From the NCBI GenBank assembly GCA_009841615.1, contig VXLL01000003.1:36154-100153 (forward strand): DNA of 64,000 bases, read 5' to 3'. Origin of the DNA: Gammaproteobacteria bacterium (GTDB lineage Bacteria; Pseudomonadota; Gammaproteobacteria; Pseudomonadales; Azotimanducaceae). This document shows, piece after piece, positions 27,033-36,602 of this stretch. The translations under genes and the position numbers were made by a program. The number at the start of each line of letters is the position of its first letter. Within the stretch, counting starts at the first letter, position 1. Under the pieces are notes generated by a model. The model did no database searches, was not told where the DNA came from, and saw only the letters and a program-made list of their open reading frames with translations.

Positions 27033-27645
27033 CCTTATCGTAGGAGAAAACTGTTTGATATGCACTTACAAGCTTTGTCACTGCATCTTCCATGCTTGTG
27101 TTCTTGACGAAATCGGCGACTTGCGTTACCGCCATACCGACCAATCCACAAGGATTGATTTGCTGGTAAGGACTAAGGTCCATGTCGACGTTTAAACAGA
27201 TACCATGGTATGACCGACCGTTCCTTATTCGCAGACCCAGAGCACCAATTTTTTTGTTTTCCACGTAGACTCCGGGGTTGCCCTCAATACGAGATGCCGA
27301 AATGTCGTACTTGGCGAGTGTATGAATCATAACGGTTTCTAAATTTGACACGAAAGTGTGAACTGTTTCTTTTACACGTCGTAGATCTCGCAATAAATAG
27401 GCAACGATTTGACCAGGACCATGATAGGTCACCTGACCGCCGCGATCGGTATAGACAACTGGAATTTTTTGCGGGTCGAGAATGTGCATGCTCTTCGCGG
27501 CTTGACCCATCGTGAAAACGGCGTGATGTTCCGTAATCCACAATTCATCATTAGTCGCACTATCGCGTGAATCCGTAAACACCTTCATGGCATCCCAAAC
27601 AGACACGTAGTCAGTAGTCTTTAAGTACCGGACGGACAGCTCCAC
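26995..27645 (-). CDS. lipB: Lipoyl(octanoyl) transferase
   Basis: 216 residues from a GTG start. Family motifs: TDRGGQVTYHGPGQIVAYLL, RIEGNPGVYVENKKIGALGLRI with the catalytic Lys, and NPCGLVGMAVTQV with the catalytic Cys. It moves octanoyl from acyl carrier protein to lipoyl domains. The C-terminal ~13 codons are antisense to the E1-gene remnant. It follows dacA by 15 bases; ybeD, usually between them, is missing, and lipA does not follow. Confidence 0.96.
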   Translation of the reverse strand: MELSVRYLKTTDYVSVWDAMKVFTDSRDSATNDELWITEHHAVFTMGQAAKSMHILDPQKIPVVYTDRGGQVTYHGPGQIVAYLLRDLRRVKETVHTFVSNLETVMIHTLAKYDISASRIEGNPGVYVENKKIGALGLRIRNGRSYHGICLNVDMDLSPYQQINPCGLVGMAVTQVADFVKNTSMEDAVTKLVSAYQTVFSYDKVTVHTQDMKDFA

Positions 27646-27660
27646 TCTACGTTCGCTTGC

Positions 27661-28872
27661 TCAGTTTTCTTCGCTGTCGATCGTAGTCGATACAGTGATG
27701 GTTTGTGGTCCTTTAACCTTTTCTTCTTCAGGAACAGTTGAAAACCACGATTTGACTCCGTTCCACATTTCCGTGAAGAAATTTATTTTCTTGACTCCGT
27801 GCATGGCATAAACATCACTTCGAGCAACTTCTTTATCGTCGATGGAAACAATCAGCGTCCCTACCACTGCATTCTTTTTGATTGGAGCTTTGAGTGGTTT
27901 CGGTAGATAGATCTGATACTTGGAACCGTCTTCACCGCCTGCGGGTACAAGGCGATATAGATCTTCCTTTATGCGTACTCGAAGCCCCTTTCCAGCACCC
28001 TTTTTCACATATAGACGATCAAACCTATTCTGCGTCCCAGCGACAAGCCTACGTTCAAAATAGCGGAAACCGTAATTAAGTAATTTTCTGGTATCGTTTA
28101 TCCGTTCTTGGTCGCTCGACGTACCCATGACTGCGGTAATGAGTCTGAGCCCGTTGCGTTCCGCTGATGCTACCAAGCAATATCCCGCGTCATCGGTGTA
28201 ACCCGTTTTCACACCATCCACAGTTGGGTCGATAGTCAAGAGTCGATTTCTGTTGGGTTGAGTGATTTCGTTGTAAGTAAACTCAAGCTCGGAGTACATT
28301 GAGTATTGGGAGGGAAATCTCGATATGAGTGCTTGTGCTAACAATGCGCTATCGTAGGCTGTGGACAGGTGCTCGGGATGAGGTAAACCTGTAGAGTTCT
28401 CGTAGTGAGTGTTTTTCAATCCAAGTTCTTTAGCGTAGGAGTTCATGATTTTGGCAAACTCTACTTCATCGCCTGCGATATGTTCGGCTAGCGCGACACT
28501 TGCATCGTTTCCGGATTGGATAATGATTCCACGTAATAGATCTTCGACCGAAACCTTGGTACCCTCCCGAATGAACATCTCAGATCCATCCGTTTGCCAA
28601 GCGTTAATACTGACTTCAACGAGTTCATCCATCCGAAGGCGCTCTGCTTCGATTTCCGCAGCTGCGACATAGTCCGTCATAATTTTCGTTAGACTCGCGG
28701 GGGGTACTTTCAGATGTGCATTGCCCTCGGCGAGCACAGTCTTTGACTCCGCATCCATCATCACAAAGCTCTTTGCCTTCAGCGTAGGAGGATCTGGGAT
28801 GAAAGATTGGCTCCAACCACTCAAAGCTAGTAAGCCTGTTACTATTAAGCAGAAAAACTTAGTCCTTGTCAT
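27661..28872 (-). CDS. dacA: D-alanyl-D-alanine carboxypeptidase (PBP5/6 type)
   Basis: 403 residues from the ATG at 28872, which has a perfect AGGAGG upstream; a start 21 codons earlier (28935) is disfavoured. Signal peptide at 1-22. Active-site motifs SLTK (Ser60, Lys63), SGN in IIQSGNDASVALAEH, and KTG in VDGVKTGYTDDAGY. A PBP5 C-terminal beta domain follows, then an amphipathic helix (FFTEMWNGVKSWF) that would anchor it on the inner membrane, and an unusual polar tail of about 25 residues after the anchor. Trims pentapeptides in peptidoglycan. In an mrdA-rodA-mltB-dacA-lipB run. Confidence 0.95.
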   Translation of the reverse strand: MTRTKFFCLIVTGLLALSGWSQSFIPDPPTLKAKSFVMMDAESKTVLAEGNAHLKVPPASLTKIMTDYVAAAEIEAERLRMDELVEVSINAWQTDGSEMFIREGTKVSVEDLLRGIIIQSGNDASVALAEHIAGDEVEFAKIMNSYAKELGLKNTHYENSTGLPHPEHLSTAYDSALLAQALISRFPSQYSMYSELEFTYNEITQPNRNRLLTIDPTVDGVKTGYTDDAGYCLVASAERNGLRLITAVMGTSSDQERINDTRKLLNYGFRYFERRLVAGTQNRFDRLYVKKGAGKGLRVRIKEDLYRLVPAGGEDGSKYQIYLPKPLKAPIKKNAVVGTLIVSIDDKEVARSDVYAMHGVKKINFFTEMWNGVKSWFSTVPEEEKVKGPQTITVSTTIDSEEN

Positions 28873-28940
28873 TGAAAGATTCCTCCTGAATCTATTAGCG
28901 TGTGTTAGGTTTAAAAGTGAGTGGCGAACGTCCACGATCC

Positions 28941-29993
28941 CTACAGTTTTTTCTGAATTTCGGTAGCCAACTCGAACACCGCTCTTGCATAGAGGCGACT
29001 GGGGTTGTATCTTGTGATCGAGTAAAAGTTATCGAAACCGAGCATGTATTGCAAAGTAGGGGATTCCTTATCGTCTAATTTATACGCAAATAACGCAGCC
29101 TTTTGGGTGCTTGGTGCCGAACTCTTGATACCTAAAGCTCGCCATTCTTCTACCGTTTTGGAGAATCGTTCAAGCGTTAAATTTGCATGTTCTGCGGGCG
29201 AACCCTGAGACGTGTCAATCTCAACAGACTCCATTATTAAACCATCCTTTGTCCATTCGTGTTCGGCAAAATAGTTCGCCACACTGCCGATCGCATCAGA
29301 GATATTGGACCAGATATCACGCATGCCGTCTTCGTCAAAGTCAATTGCAAAGTCGAGATAGCTGGTCGGTATGAACTGGCCGTATCCCATCGCGCCGGCG
29401 TACGAACCCATTAGATCTTCGATAGATCGTCCCTGCCCACTGGATAGGCTATTTTGTTTTCGATCACAAGCGTCGTCAGCGTCAAACGGTTTGATTCGTT
29501 CTTCGCATGCGAGAACAAACAATTGCTTCAATTGCTCCCGAAAAAATGGTGCTCGACGTGGATAATCGAAACCCAGTGTCGCCAGGGCATCCATGACTCG
29601 ATAACTGCCCATATTTCCGCCATAGTTCGTTTCGATCCCAATGACTGCTGCGATGATATGAGCTGGTACTTGGTATTCTTCGAACGCTCTGTCCAAATCG
29701 TCGCGGTGATCACGAATGAATTTCACGCCGTCGTTAATGCGCTTTTTTTGCATGAAGATGTTTCGATACTGAAACCAAGGCTTCGTCTCAGCTGGGCGAT
29801 CCATAATCTCAATGATGTCGGGTTTGTGTTGAATCTCTTTAAAGACTGACATGAGTGTCGTGCTGTCAAACGAGTATTCTGACACAAGCTCATCCACTAA
29901 CGCGCCTACTTTTTCATGCCCGCTATAGTCCGCTATGAGTGGAAGCCAAGAAATTAAAACGAGCGTAGTCGCGAGGAAGCATTTCCTTTTCAT
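28941..29993 (-). CDS. mltB: Lytic murein transglycosylase B
   Basis: 350 residues from the ATG at 29993, which overlaps the rodA stop as TAATG. N-terminal signal peptide (KCFLATTLVLISWLPLIA), without a lipobox cysteine at the usual place, so it may be soluble in the periplasm. SLT_2 domain: catalytic Glu in AVIGIETNYGGNMG, then MGYGQFIPTSYLDFAIDFD and the C-terminal GFDNFYSITRYNPSRLYARAVFELA. Cleaves glycan strands to 1,6-anhydroMurNAc ends. Confidence 0.94.
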   Translation of the reverse strand: MKRKCFLATTLVLISWLPLIADYSGHEKVGALVDELVSEYSFDSTTLMSVFKEIQHKPDIIEIMDRPAETKPWFQYRNIFMQKKRINDGVKFIRDHRDDLDRAFEEYQVPAHIIAAVIGIETNYGGNMGSYRVMDALATLGFDYPRRAPFFREQLKQLFVLACEERIKPFDADDACDRKQNSLSSGQGRSIEDLMGSYAGAMGYGQFIPTSYLDFAIDFDEDGMRDIWSNISDAIGSVANYFAEHEWTKDGLIMESVEIDTSQGSPAEHANLTLERFSKTVEEWRALGIKSSAPSTQKAALFAYKLDDKESPTLQYMLGFDNFYSITRYNPSRLYARAVFELATEIQKKL

Positions 29994-31135
29994 TATTTCT
30001 CCAAATCTTGTTTGTGCGTGCACACCGCTAAGGCTACTCCGAATGCGGCCATCGTTGTGATCGCGGAACTACCACCGTAACTAACAAGAGGCAAAGGTAG
30101 TCCAACCACAGGTAACAGTCCCAAAACCATCGCGACATTAACGAGTACATATCCGAAAAAGATGACTGTAATGCCAGTGCCTACTACATACCCAAAGCCA
30201 TTTGTTGCGGTTGTGGACAGATACATCAAGCGAGCGAAGATCAACAAATAGCAACAAAGTAGAGCAACGCACCAAACGAAGCCCAATTCTTCACCTATGA
30301 CGGCGATGATAAAGTCTGTGTGTCCCTCAGGTAAAAAGTCAAGATGACTCTGAGTGCCTTCAAACAGCCCCTTTCCGGTTAATCCCCCTGATCCTACGGC
30401 AGTTTTCGATTGAATGATGTTCCAACCTGCGTTTAATGGATCGCGTTCTGGATTAAAGAGAGTAATAATACGGCTTCGGTGATAATCGCGAAATACGAAG
30501 TTCCAAATGATTGGAGCTGAGATCGCCACAAGCACAAGCCCCCCTGCAAACCATCGCAACCTCACGCCGCACAAGAAAAGCATTGACGCTACACCAATCA
30601 ACAAAATGAGCGCAGTTCCGTAGTCTGGTTGTAGAAAGACCAGACCCGTAGGCAACCCTACGATAAGGATTAACGCTAAGTAATCAAAAAACTTGAGCTT
30701 GAAGTTTCGAGTCGTGATATACCATCCAACAATTAGGGGCAGGGAGATTTTTAGAAATTCGGATGGTTGAAAGCTCGGTAGGCCGGGAAGGTCTAACCAA
30801 CGTTGCGATCCTTTGTTAGAAACCCCGAATACGGCGACGGCGAATAGCAACATAATAGTGCCCGCGTACACGGTAGGTGCCCAGCGATAGTAAGTGGACA
30901 CGCGTAGTTGGCTCGCTAGCATCAAACACCCCAAACCAAGACACAAGCGGATTGCCTGATTCAGTAGTCCGCTCCAGCTCTGTCCCAGGGCACTGTAGAG
31001 CACGACGAGTCCAAATCCAAGTAGCAGTAATGTTAGAATGATTAAAACTATGTCAAACTTGATCGTCTGACCGTAGCTACCGGAAAAAAAATGATGGTGC
31101 GCTCGAGTCGAACGGCCACCCAAACTTTCAGTCAT
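29993..31135 (-). CDS. mrdB: Rod shape-determining protein RodA (SEDS peptidoglycan glycosyltransferase)
   Basis: 380 residues with about ten membrane helices. SEDS signatures: FQPSEFLKI, QPDYGTALILL, LTGKGLFEGTQSHLDFLPEGHTDFIIAVIGEELGF, and GLPLPLVSYGGSS near the end. Polymerises lipid II in the elongasome together with PBP2, whose gene overlaps its 5' end by 8 bases. Confidence 0.97.
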   Translation of the reverse strand: MTESLGGRSTRAHHHFFSGSYGQTIKFDIVLIILTLLLLGFGLVVLYSALGQSWSGLLNQAIRLCLGLGCLMLASQLRVSTYYRWAPTVYAGTIMLLFAVAVFGVSNKGSQRWLDLPGLPSFQPSEFLKISLPLIVGWYITTRNFKLKFFDYLALILIVGLPTGLVFLQPDYGTALILLIGVASMLFLCGVRLRWFAGGLVLVAISAPIIWNFVFRDYHRSRIITLFNPERDPLNAGWNIIQSKTAVGSGGLTGKGLFEGTQSHLDFLPEGHTDFIIAVIGEELGFVWCVALLCCYLLIFARLMYLSTTATNGFGYVVGTGITVIFFGYVLVNVAMVLGLLPVVGLPLPLVSYGGSSAITTMAAFGVALAVCTHKQDLEK

Positions 31136-33014
31136 CGGTATTGGCTACGATATCCGCCAAATAACTATCAATCACCTGTCTTACTACAGGTGCTGCAAAT
31201 TCGCTGCCTCCACCACCATTTTCAACCACCGTAGCGACTGCAATTACTGGATCATGGACAGGTGCAAACCCAAAGAACAACGCATGCTTACGCTTATCTT
31301 CTGGAAGTAGTTCTTCATCATACTCTTCACCCTGTGGGATTGCGACTACCTGCGCTGTTCCAGACTTACCAGCCATTTGGTAAGAAATGTCCATGCCAAT
31401 GTGCGCCCAAGCTAAGCCGTTCTGGAGATATCCTTTGTGCCCTCTGTGAACTACCGCAGTGAGGGCTTCTATCATGCGTTCCCATTCGTGTCCGAACACT
31501 CCCTGGACTGGGGGAAAGTCTTGGTCTAGCTCTACTGGTTGCTCACTCGAAAGTAGCAATCGCGGACGAACCCATTTACCGCGGTTTGCAAAAATTGTCG
31601 CTACCGTCGCGAGTTGTAATGGTGTTACCAAAGTGAACCCTTGGCCAATCACAAAGTTCATGTTATCTCCTGGGTACCACCACTCTCCAGTACTGTTTTT
31701 TTTCCATGTATTGTTCGGCAGTATTCCAGGATCCGCGTCGAGTATGTCCAGCGTCGTGTTACGACCATAGCCCCATTGACCTAGGAACGAGGCAAACGTG
31801 TCGATGTCAAGTACAGCACCTAGATGGAAAAAATAGATGTTTGATGATCGGTAAATTGCTCGGAACAAGTCTACGTGACCCTGACCGCCGATTCCACTTT
31901 TGCGCCAGTTCCAGTCGCGATAGACATAGTCCGAACCGGGGAGTTGAAACTCGCCTCTAGGATCGTCAAATTCGAGCTCCCAGTCAATGACGCCAGCTGC
32001 TAGACCTGCCATCCCGAGTAGTGGCTTAATGGTCGAACCTGGAGGGTATTTCCCTTGCGTCGCGCGGTTAAATAAAGGTGCATCGGCTCGAGCGGAGAGG
32101 CGATCATATTCGTTTCCCTCCAAGCCGGTCACGAAAACATTTGGATCGTACGAAGGTTTGCTCACTAAAGCTAAGATTCCACCACTCTTTGGGTCAATGG
32201 CAACAACAGCACCTCGCCGATCACCCAACGCTTCGTCCGCAACTCGCTGCAGTTCGATGTCCAAGTGAAGAGTAATCGTTTGTCCGCGAGTTGCCGGATC
32301 TACAGAAATTTCCGACATTACTCGTCCAGATGCGTTGACTTCTACTTGTCGAAGACCGATTTCGCCGTGCAGTATATCTTCGTAGTAATTCTCAACACCG
32401 CGCCGTCCGACGAATTTTGAACCCCGGTATCGAACGGTATCCAATTGTCGCAAGTCTTCGATGGTGATCTGACGAACAGATCCCACCACGTGAGATGCGA
32501 GGGCTTTGTAAGGATATTCTCGCAATATTTCCGTGATCACGAGGATATTTCCGAAGCGATGGCGATTAACTGCTTCAATAGCTAGTTGTTCTTCGTTCAA
32601 ATGACGTTTAATGATCACTTTCTCGTCGCCTTGGGCGTTTTTTAGTCGCTTTCGAAAACTGCTCTCTTCGGCAGCACTAAACTCGACTAAGGCGCGCACG
32701 TTTGCCACCAACGTGTCAATGTTGTCAACGTTTTCTTTGATTACGGCTAAGGACGGTACTATCCGATTGGAGGCAAGATTGTTGCCATTACGGTCATAAA
32801 TCAAACCACGCGGGGGTGGGATTGTTTGAGTCGTCAGCCGGTTTTCAAGTGCTTGTGTCGCGTATCGCTCGTGTTCCACGATTTGCAATTGATATAAGCG
32901 AGCCACAAGAAGAAATATGAGAAGCGAGGCAACAACGGCAGCCGCGCTCGCTCGATACACGATCGTTTTCGAAAGTGTCAAAGGTACTGGATCGTAAGCT
33001 CTTTTCGTGCTCAT
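31128..33014 (-). CDS. mrdA: Penicillin-binding protein 2, transpeptidase of the elongasome
   Basis: About 628 residues from ATG 33014; a TTG five codons upstream (33029) is also possible. One N-terminal membrane helix (about 20-42), a dimerisation/pedestal domain with RGLIYDRNGNNLASN, and the transpeptidase domain: SxxK in YPPGSTIKPLLG, SSN in IYRSSNIYFFHLG, KSG in MAGKSGTAQVV. Crosslinks side-wall peptidoglycan with RodA. rlmH, which usually lies between rsfS and mrdA, is absent. Confidence 0.97.
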   Translation of the reverse strand: MSTKRAYDPVPLTLSKTIVYRASAAAVVASLLIFLLVARLYQLQIVEHERYATQALENRLTTQTIPPPRGLIYDRNGNNLASNRIVPSLAVIKENVDNIDTLVANVRALVEFSAAEESSFRKRLKNAQGDEKVIIKRHLNEEQLAIEAVNRHRFGNILVITEILREYPYKALASHVVGSVRQITIEDLRQLDTVRYRGSKFVGRRGVENYYEDILHGEIGLRQVEVNASGRVMSEISVDPATRGQTITLHLDIELQRVADEALGDRRGAVVAIDPKSGGILALVSKPSYDPNVFVTGLEGNEYDRLSARADAPLFNRATQGKYPPGSTIKPLLGMAGLAAGVIDWELEFDDPRGEFQLPGSDYVYRDWNWRKSGIGGQGHVDLFRAIYRSSNIYFFHLGAVLDIDTFASFLGQWGYGRNTTLDILDADPGILPNNTWKKNSTGEWWYPGDNMNFVIGQGFTLVTPLQLATVATIFANRGKWVRPRLLLSSEQPVELDQDFPPVQGVFGHEWERMIEALTAVVHRGHKGYLQNGLAWAHIGMDISYQMAGKSGTAQVVAIPQGEEYDEELLPEDKRKHALFFGFAPVHDPVIAVATVVENGGGGSEFAAPVVRQVIDSYLADIVANTDD

Positions 33015-33343
33015 GCTGGCCGATACCAATGATGTTGAATGCTCTCAGATCCGGGGTAGCGTAGTCTGCCAGGGCGAACACGCGCGCATTCAATGGGGAA
33101 TGTTGGGATAGACAAACGATTGTGCTTGATGCCAAAACCGGGTGAGAAGTCGAAACAGGCACGCTTCATGTTAGTTCTTTAGACAGTATGGGTTTGGGTT
33201 GATACACCAACCATGTGCATGTGGGTATGTTTGAAACACTGGTTCAATTTTTCTGCAACGCATTCATCGCTCAATTCGGTCGTCGATAAACGGAGCAAGG
33301 AACACTACGAGTCGCGCGGACCGCTAGAAAAGAGCTCGAGAGT
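33015..33343. other. Intergenic region between rsfS and mrdA
   Basis: Roughly 330 bases with no gene I can support on either strand. In many Gammaproteobacteria rlmH occupies this place; no trace of its sequence was recognised in any frame. The mrdA promoter should lie here but I cannot point to a convincing one. Confidence 0.5.
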
Positions 33344-33691
33344 TCACATAGCGTGTTCCTCTGAGGTCATAGGGGTCCAAAGTCTCTCAAGTTGATAAAA
33401 GTCCCGTACACTAGCTCGCATGACGTGTACCAAGGCTTCTCCTAGATCGACTAAGACCCAATCGGCACGTTCTTTACCTTCCACGCCCAATATCGAAAGT
33501 TCGCAACGTTTAGCTTCCGATACCAGAAACTCAGTAACTGCTACGACATGTCGCCTAGAAGTCCCAGTTGCAACTAACATAAGGTCTGTAAGGTAAGTGA
33601 GCTTACGCACATCCAAGACCGCAATTTCCTGTGCCTTGCGTTCCGTTAGCGTACAAACTAAAAAATCAGCTAATTCGTCGTAGGTCAGCAA
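33344..33691 (-). CDS. rsfS: Ribosomal silencing factor RsfS
   Basis: 115 residues, the usual length. Motifs IAVLDVRKLTYLTDLMLVATGTSRRHVVAV and GVEGKERADWVLVDLGEALVHVM match the DUF143/Iojap fold. Binds L14 and blocks subunit joining in starvation. The start overlaps the nadD stop by 7 bases, a conserved nadD-rsfS pairing. Confidence 0.95.
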   Translation of the reverse strand: MLTYDELADFLVCTLTERKAQEIAVLDVRKLTYLTDLMLVATGTSRRHVVAVTEFLVSEAKRCELSILGVEGKERADWVLVDLGEALVHVMRASVRDFYQLERLWTPMTSEEHAM

Positions 33692-34299
33692 GAATCCTTT
33701 GATTCATAGAGGTGTTTTGAAATTATATAGTCACACACAGGTGCGGTAACTAAGGATTTGATTTCTTTTCCTTGTTTTCGAAGAGTTCGAATTTTGGAAC
33801 TGCTGAGATCTAACATTGGACTAGTGGAGAAGTGAATCATTCCAGTTCGCTGTAGTAGCTCGCGAACATCATTCGTTTGAAGAAAATCCCTTGGTATTTC
33901 TGCCGTTATAACACCGGGTCGTCGAAACACAAACAAGCTGAGCCAATGTGGCAATTCCGCTGCTCGGTGCCACAAATGGAACTTTCTCAGGGCATCGCTT
34001 CCGAGTATCCACACAAAGTTTTCGCGTGTAGTCTGGCGCAGGCGTTTTAACGTTTCAATCGTGTGAGTTGGCCCTGAGACCTTTTGCTCAAAGTCAAAGG
34101 GAATGAGCGTAGGGTCCGATTGACACGCAAGCTGTAACATCTCCCAACGATCTGTGTAGCTGGCGACGCATGGTTGTCTTAATTGAGGTCTAGGTGCGAT
34201 CAGCAGGTGGATGGTACAAGAGAGCTGTGCACCTGCAATCCGGGCTATGTGCAGATGCCCGAGATGGACTGGATCGAATGTCCCTCCAAAGAGAATCAA
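33685..34299 (-). CDS. nadD: Nicotinate-nucleotide adenylyltransferase
   Basis: 204 residues. N-terminal nucleotidyltransferase motif ILFGGTFDPVHLGHLHIA with the HxGH element, and C-terminal SPMLDLSSSKIR (the ISSTxxR-type motif). Makes deamido-NAD from nicotinate mononucleotide. The start must be TTG at 34299: an in-frame stop lies a few codons upstream and the next possible start would cut into the nucleotide-binding motif. The ~85 bases upstream hold no gene. Confidence 0.95.
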   Translation of the reverse strand: MILFGGTFDPVHLGHLHIARIAGAQLSCTIHLLIAPRPQLRQPCVASYTDRWEMLQLACQSDPTLIPFDFEQKVSGPTHTIETLKRLRQTTRENFVWILGSDALRKFHLWHRAAELPHWLSLFVFRRPGVITAEIPRDFLQTNDVRELLQRTGMIHFSTSPMLDLSSSKIRTLRKQGKEIKSLVTAPVCDYIISKHLYESKDSC

Positions 34300-34384
34300 C
34301 TCAGTTCTGGATCAACTAACGTTTGCATTACCGACTCCGAAGTCTAATTTCGAGGATTTGTTCGCGTGACGGATCGAATAACAC

Positions 34385-34984
34385 TCAATCGCGCCTCTTT
34401 TCTGTTTGTACCCATCGCTGAATCCGGTCAAGCCGACGGTAGGGGTTGTCAAGTTCTAACAGTGTTTGTCGAAATTCCATCGCCATTGGAAGCATCTCTG
34501 CAAGACGGAAGCTAAGCGCAGATGCATTGTCTTCTTCTATTGTCTTTTTTGGATATCCCTCAGCAATCCGAAACTCGTTCAATTGGTCGAACAATTGGGT
34601 TAATTCTGCGTCTTGTGTACGTAAAGGTAAATTCGCTTCGTCTCTAAGAAAGTCGACTAAACCCATATTCAAGTGATCGTCGTCAATCCAAGTTGAGTGC
34701 ACACGGAATTTTGCTCCACCTTCGACCACGATAACGATCCGCGACTCGTCGATTGCTTCCGTGTGTTTGATGGAAGACAATGTACCGATTTTGGCCAACT
34801 CTATTGGATCGTCCTCAGCCTTATAGACTTCAGAACCGCTAGACAAGTAAACCACGCCTATGCCCGTGTCATTGGCTAAAGCACTGCTGACCATTCGCAA
34901 GTACCTCGGTTCGAAGATTTCGAGTTCAAACAGGCTACGGTTAAACAGGACTAGTTTTAGTGGGAACAGTGGAACTTCAACCAT
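34385..34984 (-). CDS. LON substrate-binding-domain protein (stand-alone)
   Basis: 199 residues beginning VPLFPLKLVLFNRSLFELEIFEPRYLRM, the typical N-terminal LON (PUA-like) domain, with GIGVVYL, GTLSSI and a helical C-terminal part (LSFRLAEMLPMAMEFRQTLLE). There is no AAA+ or protease domain. Stand-alone LON-domain proteins are widespread and of unknown function, possibly substrate recognition. Lies 25 bases after uppP on the same strand. Confidence 0.9.
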   Translation of the reverse strand: MVEVPLFPLKLVLFNRSLFELEIFEPRYLRMVSSALANDTGIGVVYLSSGSEVYKAEDDPIELAKIGTLSSIKHTEAIDESRIVIVVEGGAKFRVHSTWIDDDHLNMGLVDFLRDEANLPLRTQDAELTQLFDQLNEFRIAEGYPKKTIEEDNASALSFRLAEMLPMAMEFRQTLLELDNPYRRLDRIQRWVQTEKRRD

Positions 34985-35009
34985 CAGTACAAAATCGAAG
35001 AACGTTACA

Positions 35010-35822
35010 CTACACCCACAAAACCCACAGCAGAAGTCCTCCGCCTAGCAAAACGCGATAGACCACAAACGGCAACATGCCAATTTTCTCGACGAGCTTC
35101 AGAAAAAATTCGATACAAAGATAAGCAGCGATAAATGAAGTGGTAGTCGCGATCGCTAATGCTACCCAATTGACGGGTTCGTTCGCGCCGATAAGGTCTA
35201 TCAAAGTCAGTATCGACGCTGCACCGATAGTAGGAATTGCCAATAGAAACGAAAAACGCGCTGCTGCCGTCCGAGTAAACCCCAATACAAGGGCACAGGT
35301 AATGGTGATACCTGAACGAGAAGTACCCGGTACCAGTGCTAGTACTTGCCCTATGCCGATCAACATCGCGATCCATGCTGTCAATTCTGTGTCTTGTTTT
35401 GTACGCTGGCCCATACGATCTGCAAGCAGCAGTAGCACACCAAAGACTAGTGTCGCAGAACCGATTAACGCTACCGAACGAAAGTGCGTTGCGACCAAGT
35501 CTTTGCACAACCAACCAACGACTATGATCGGTAGGGTCGCTAGCAGGAGGTAGGATGTGTATCGAGAGTTGTCCGAGGGTTCCAACGTACGCAGATACTG
35601 AAAAGACGCTACACTCAATTCGACTAATCTCTTTCGGAAATAAATGAGCACGGCACCAAGTGTGCCAAAGTGTGTTGCGACGTCGAAGGCTAATCCTTGA
35701 TCTTTCCAGCCGAACCATCGAGGTAGGAAGATTAGGTGTGCTGAACTTGAGACAGGTAAAAATTCGGTCGCTCCTTGTACGAGAGCAAGGAAAAACGTTG
35801 AGAGTGCTTCTGTGAGTTCCAA
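35010..35822 (-). CDS. uppP: Undecaprenyl-diphosphate phosphatase
   Basis: 270 residues, eight membrane helices. Both signature regions are intact: ALVQGATEFLPVSSSAHLIFLP (Glu-rich loop 1) and LVPGTSRSGITITCALVLG (loop 2 with the catalytic Arg). Recycles undecaprenyl pyrophosphate to the carrier lipid for peptidoglycan, fitting the elongasome genes nearby. ATG start. Confidence 0.96.
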   Translation of the reverse strand: MELTEALSTFFLALVQGATEFLPVSSSAHLIFLPRWFGWKDQGLAFDVATHFGTLGAVLIYFRKRLVELSVASFQYLRTLEPSDNSRYTSYLLLATLPIIVVGWLCKDLVATHFRSVALIGSATLVFGVLLLLADRMGQRTKQDTELTAWIAMLIGIGQVLALVPGTSRSGITITCALVLGFTRTAAARFSFLLAIPTIGAASILTLIDLIGANEPVNWVALAIATTTSFIAAYLCIEFFLKLVEKIGMLPFVVYRVLLGGGLLLWVLWV

Positions 35823-35993
35823 ATCAACAGAACCAATAGCTTGAGTCTCGGTCGCTATGGTTAATACAGACTAGACTCAATCGTATGATGTGTTGAAAAC
35901 GCCTTCTTAGTCTCACACGCTGCTGTGTGACGATTGCCTCTTTGTTATCTCAACTACCTCGTGAGATCTGGTGTCGACAACTTGGCAGACACA

Positions 35994-36500
35994 TTAAAAA
36001 GGTATGTCATCATCGAGCTCATCTGCGCTAAGGTCTGCACTTTGATTTTTATCTTGAGGTTGATTGTCAGCTTGTCGAGAATCACGTTCCTGCTGCTTAC
36101 GAGAGTCATAACCGCTCTTAGATGTGCTACGGCTGTAGCTACCTTCTCGAGTACCTGTACCACCCTCGGCTCCACCTAAGAGAATTAGTTCGTTGGCTCG
36201 GACGTCGGTCTTGAAGTGACGAACACCATCTCGCTCCCAAGACTGTGTTTTCAGTTGCCCCTCAATGTAGCACTGTCGTCCTTTTTTGAGATATTCTGAG
36301 GCGATTTCTGCTAATCGTCCAAAACAAACGATATTGTGCCACTCTGTTTCTTCTTGTGTCTCTTGGGTTTGGCTGTCTCTCCATCGAGAAGTGGTAGCAA
36401 GTGAGAATGTGGTAACGGGGACACGGTTATTCGTGAAGCGCGTCTCTGGATCCCTTCCAGCTCTTCCGATGAGCATTACTTTGTTCAAGTCGTAGGACAT
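35994..36500 (-). CDS. ssb: Single-stranded DNA-binding protein
   Basis: 168 residues. OB-fold over about 1-110, with NKVMLIGRAGRDPETRFTNN, TEWHNIVCFGRLAEIASEYLKKG and YIEGQLKTQSWERDGVRHFKTDV. A disordered Ser/Gln/Asp-rich linker leads to the acidic tip DDDIPF that recruits partner proteins. ATG start. The upstream ~100 bases separate it from the hydrolase gene on the same strand; uvrA is not adjacent. Confidence 0.98.
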   Translation of the reverse strand: MSYDLNKVMLIGRAGRDPETRFTNNRVPVTTFSLATTSRWRDSQTQETQEETEWHNIVCFGRLAEIASEYLKKGRQCYIEGQLKTQSWERDGVRHFKTDVRANELILLGGAEGGTGTREGSYSRSTSKSGYDSRKQQERDSRQADNQPQDKNQSADLSADELDDDIPF

Positions 36501-36602
36501 TTCATTTTCTCCACACAGGTTTTACAACAAATTTTGATTGAAAGTGATCAATTGAGTGATCATAACAGGACTAAGTTAGCAAGTTTCAAGGATAAATCTT
36601 AA

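Noticed and set aside
26926..27195. Plus-strand open frame of 89 codons over the lipB 3' end
   Set aside because: Only its first ~20 codons resemble anything (the E1 remnant); the rest is antisense to lipB. Reported as a pseudogene fragment instead.
32845..33162. Minus-strand frame in the rsfS-mrdA gap as a possible rlmH
   Set aside because: Its translation shows no RlmH (SPOUT) motifs and it mostly overlaps the mrdA 5' end.
35005..35718. 237-codon frame overlapping uppP in another frame on the same strand
   Set aside because: uppP has both signature motifs intact; the other frame is Arg/Ser/His-rich shadow sequence.
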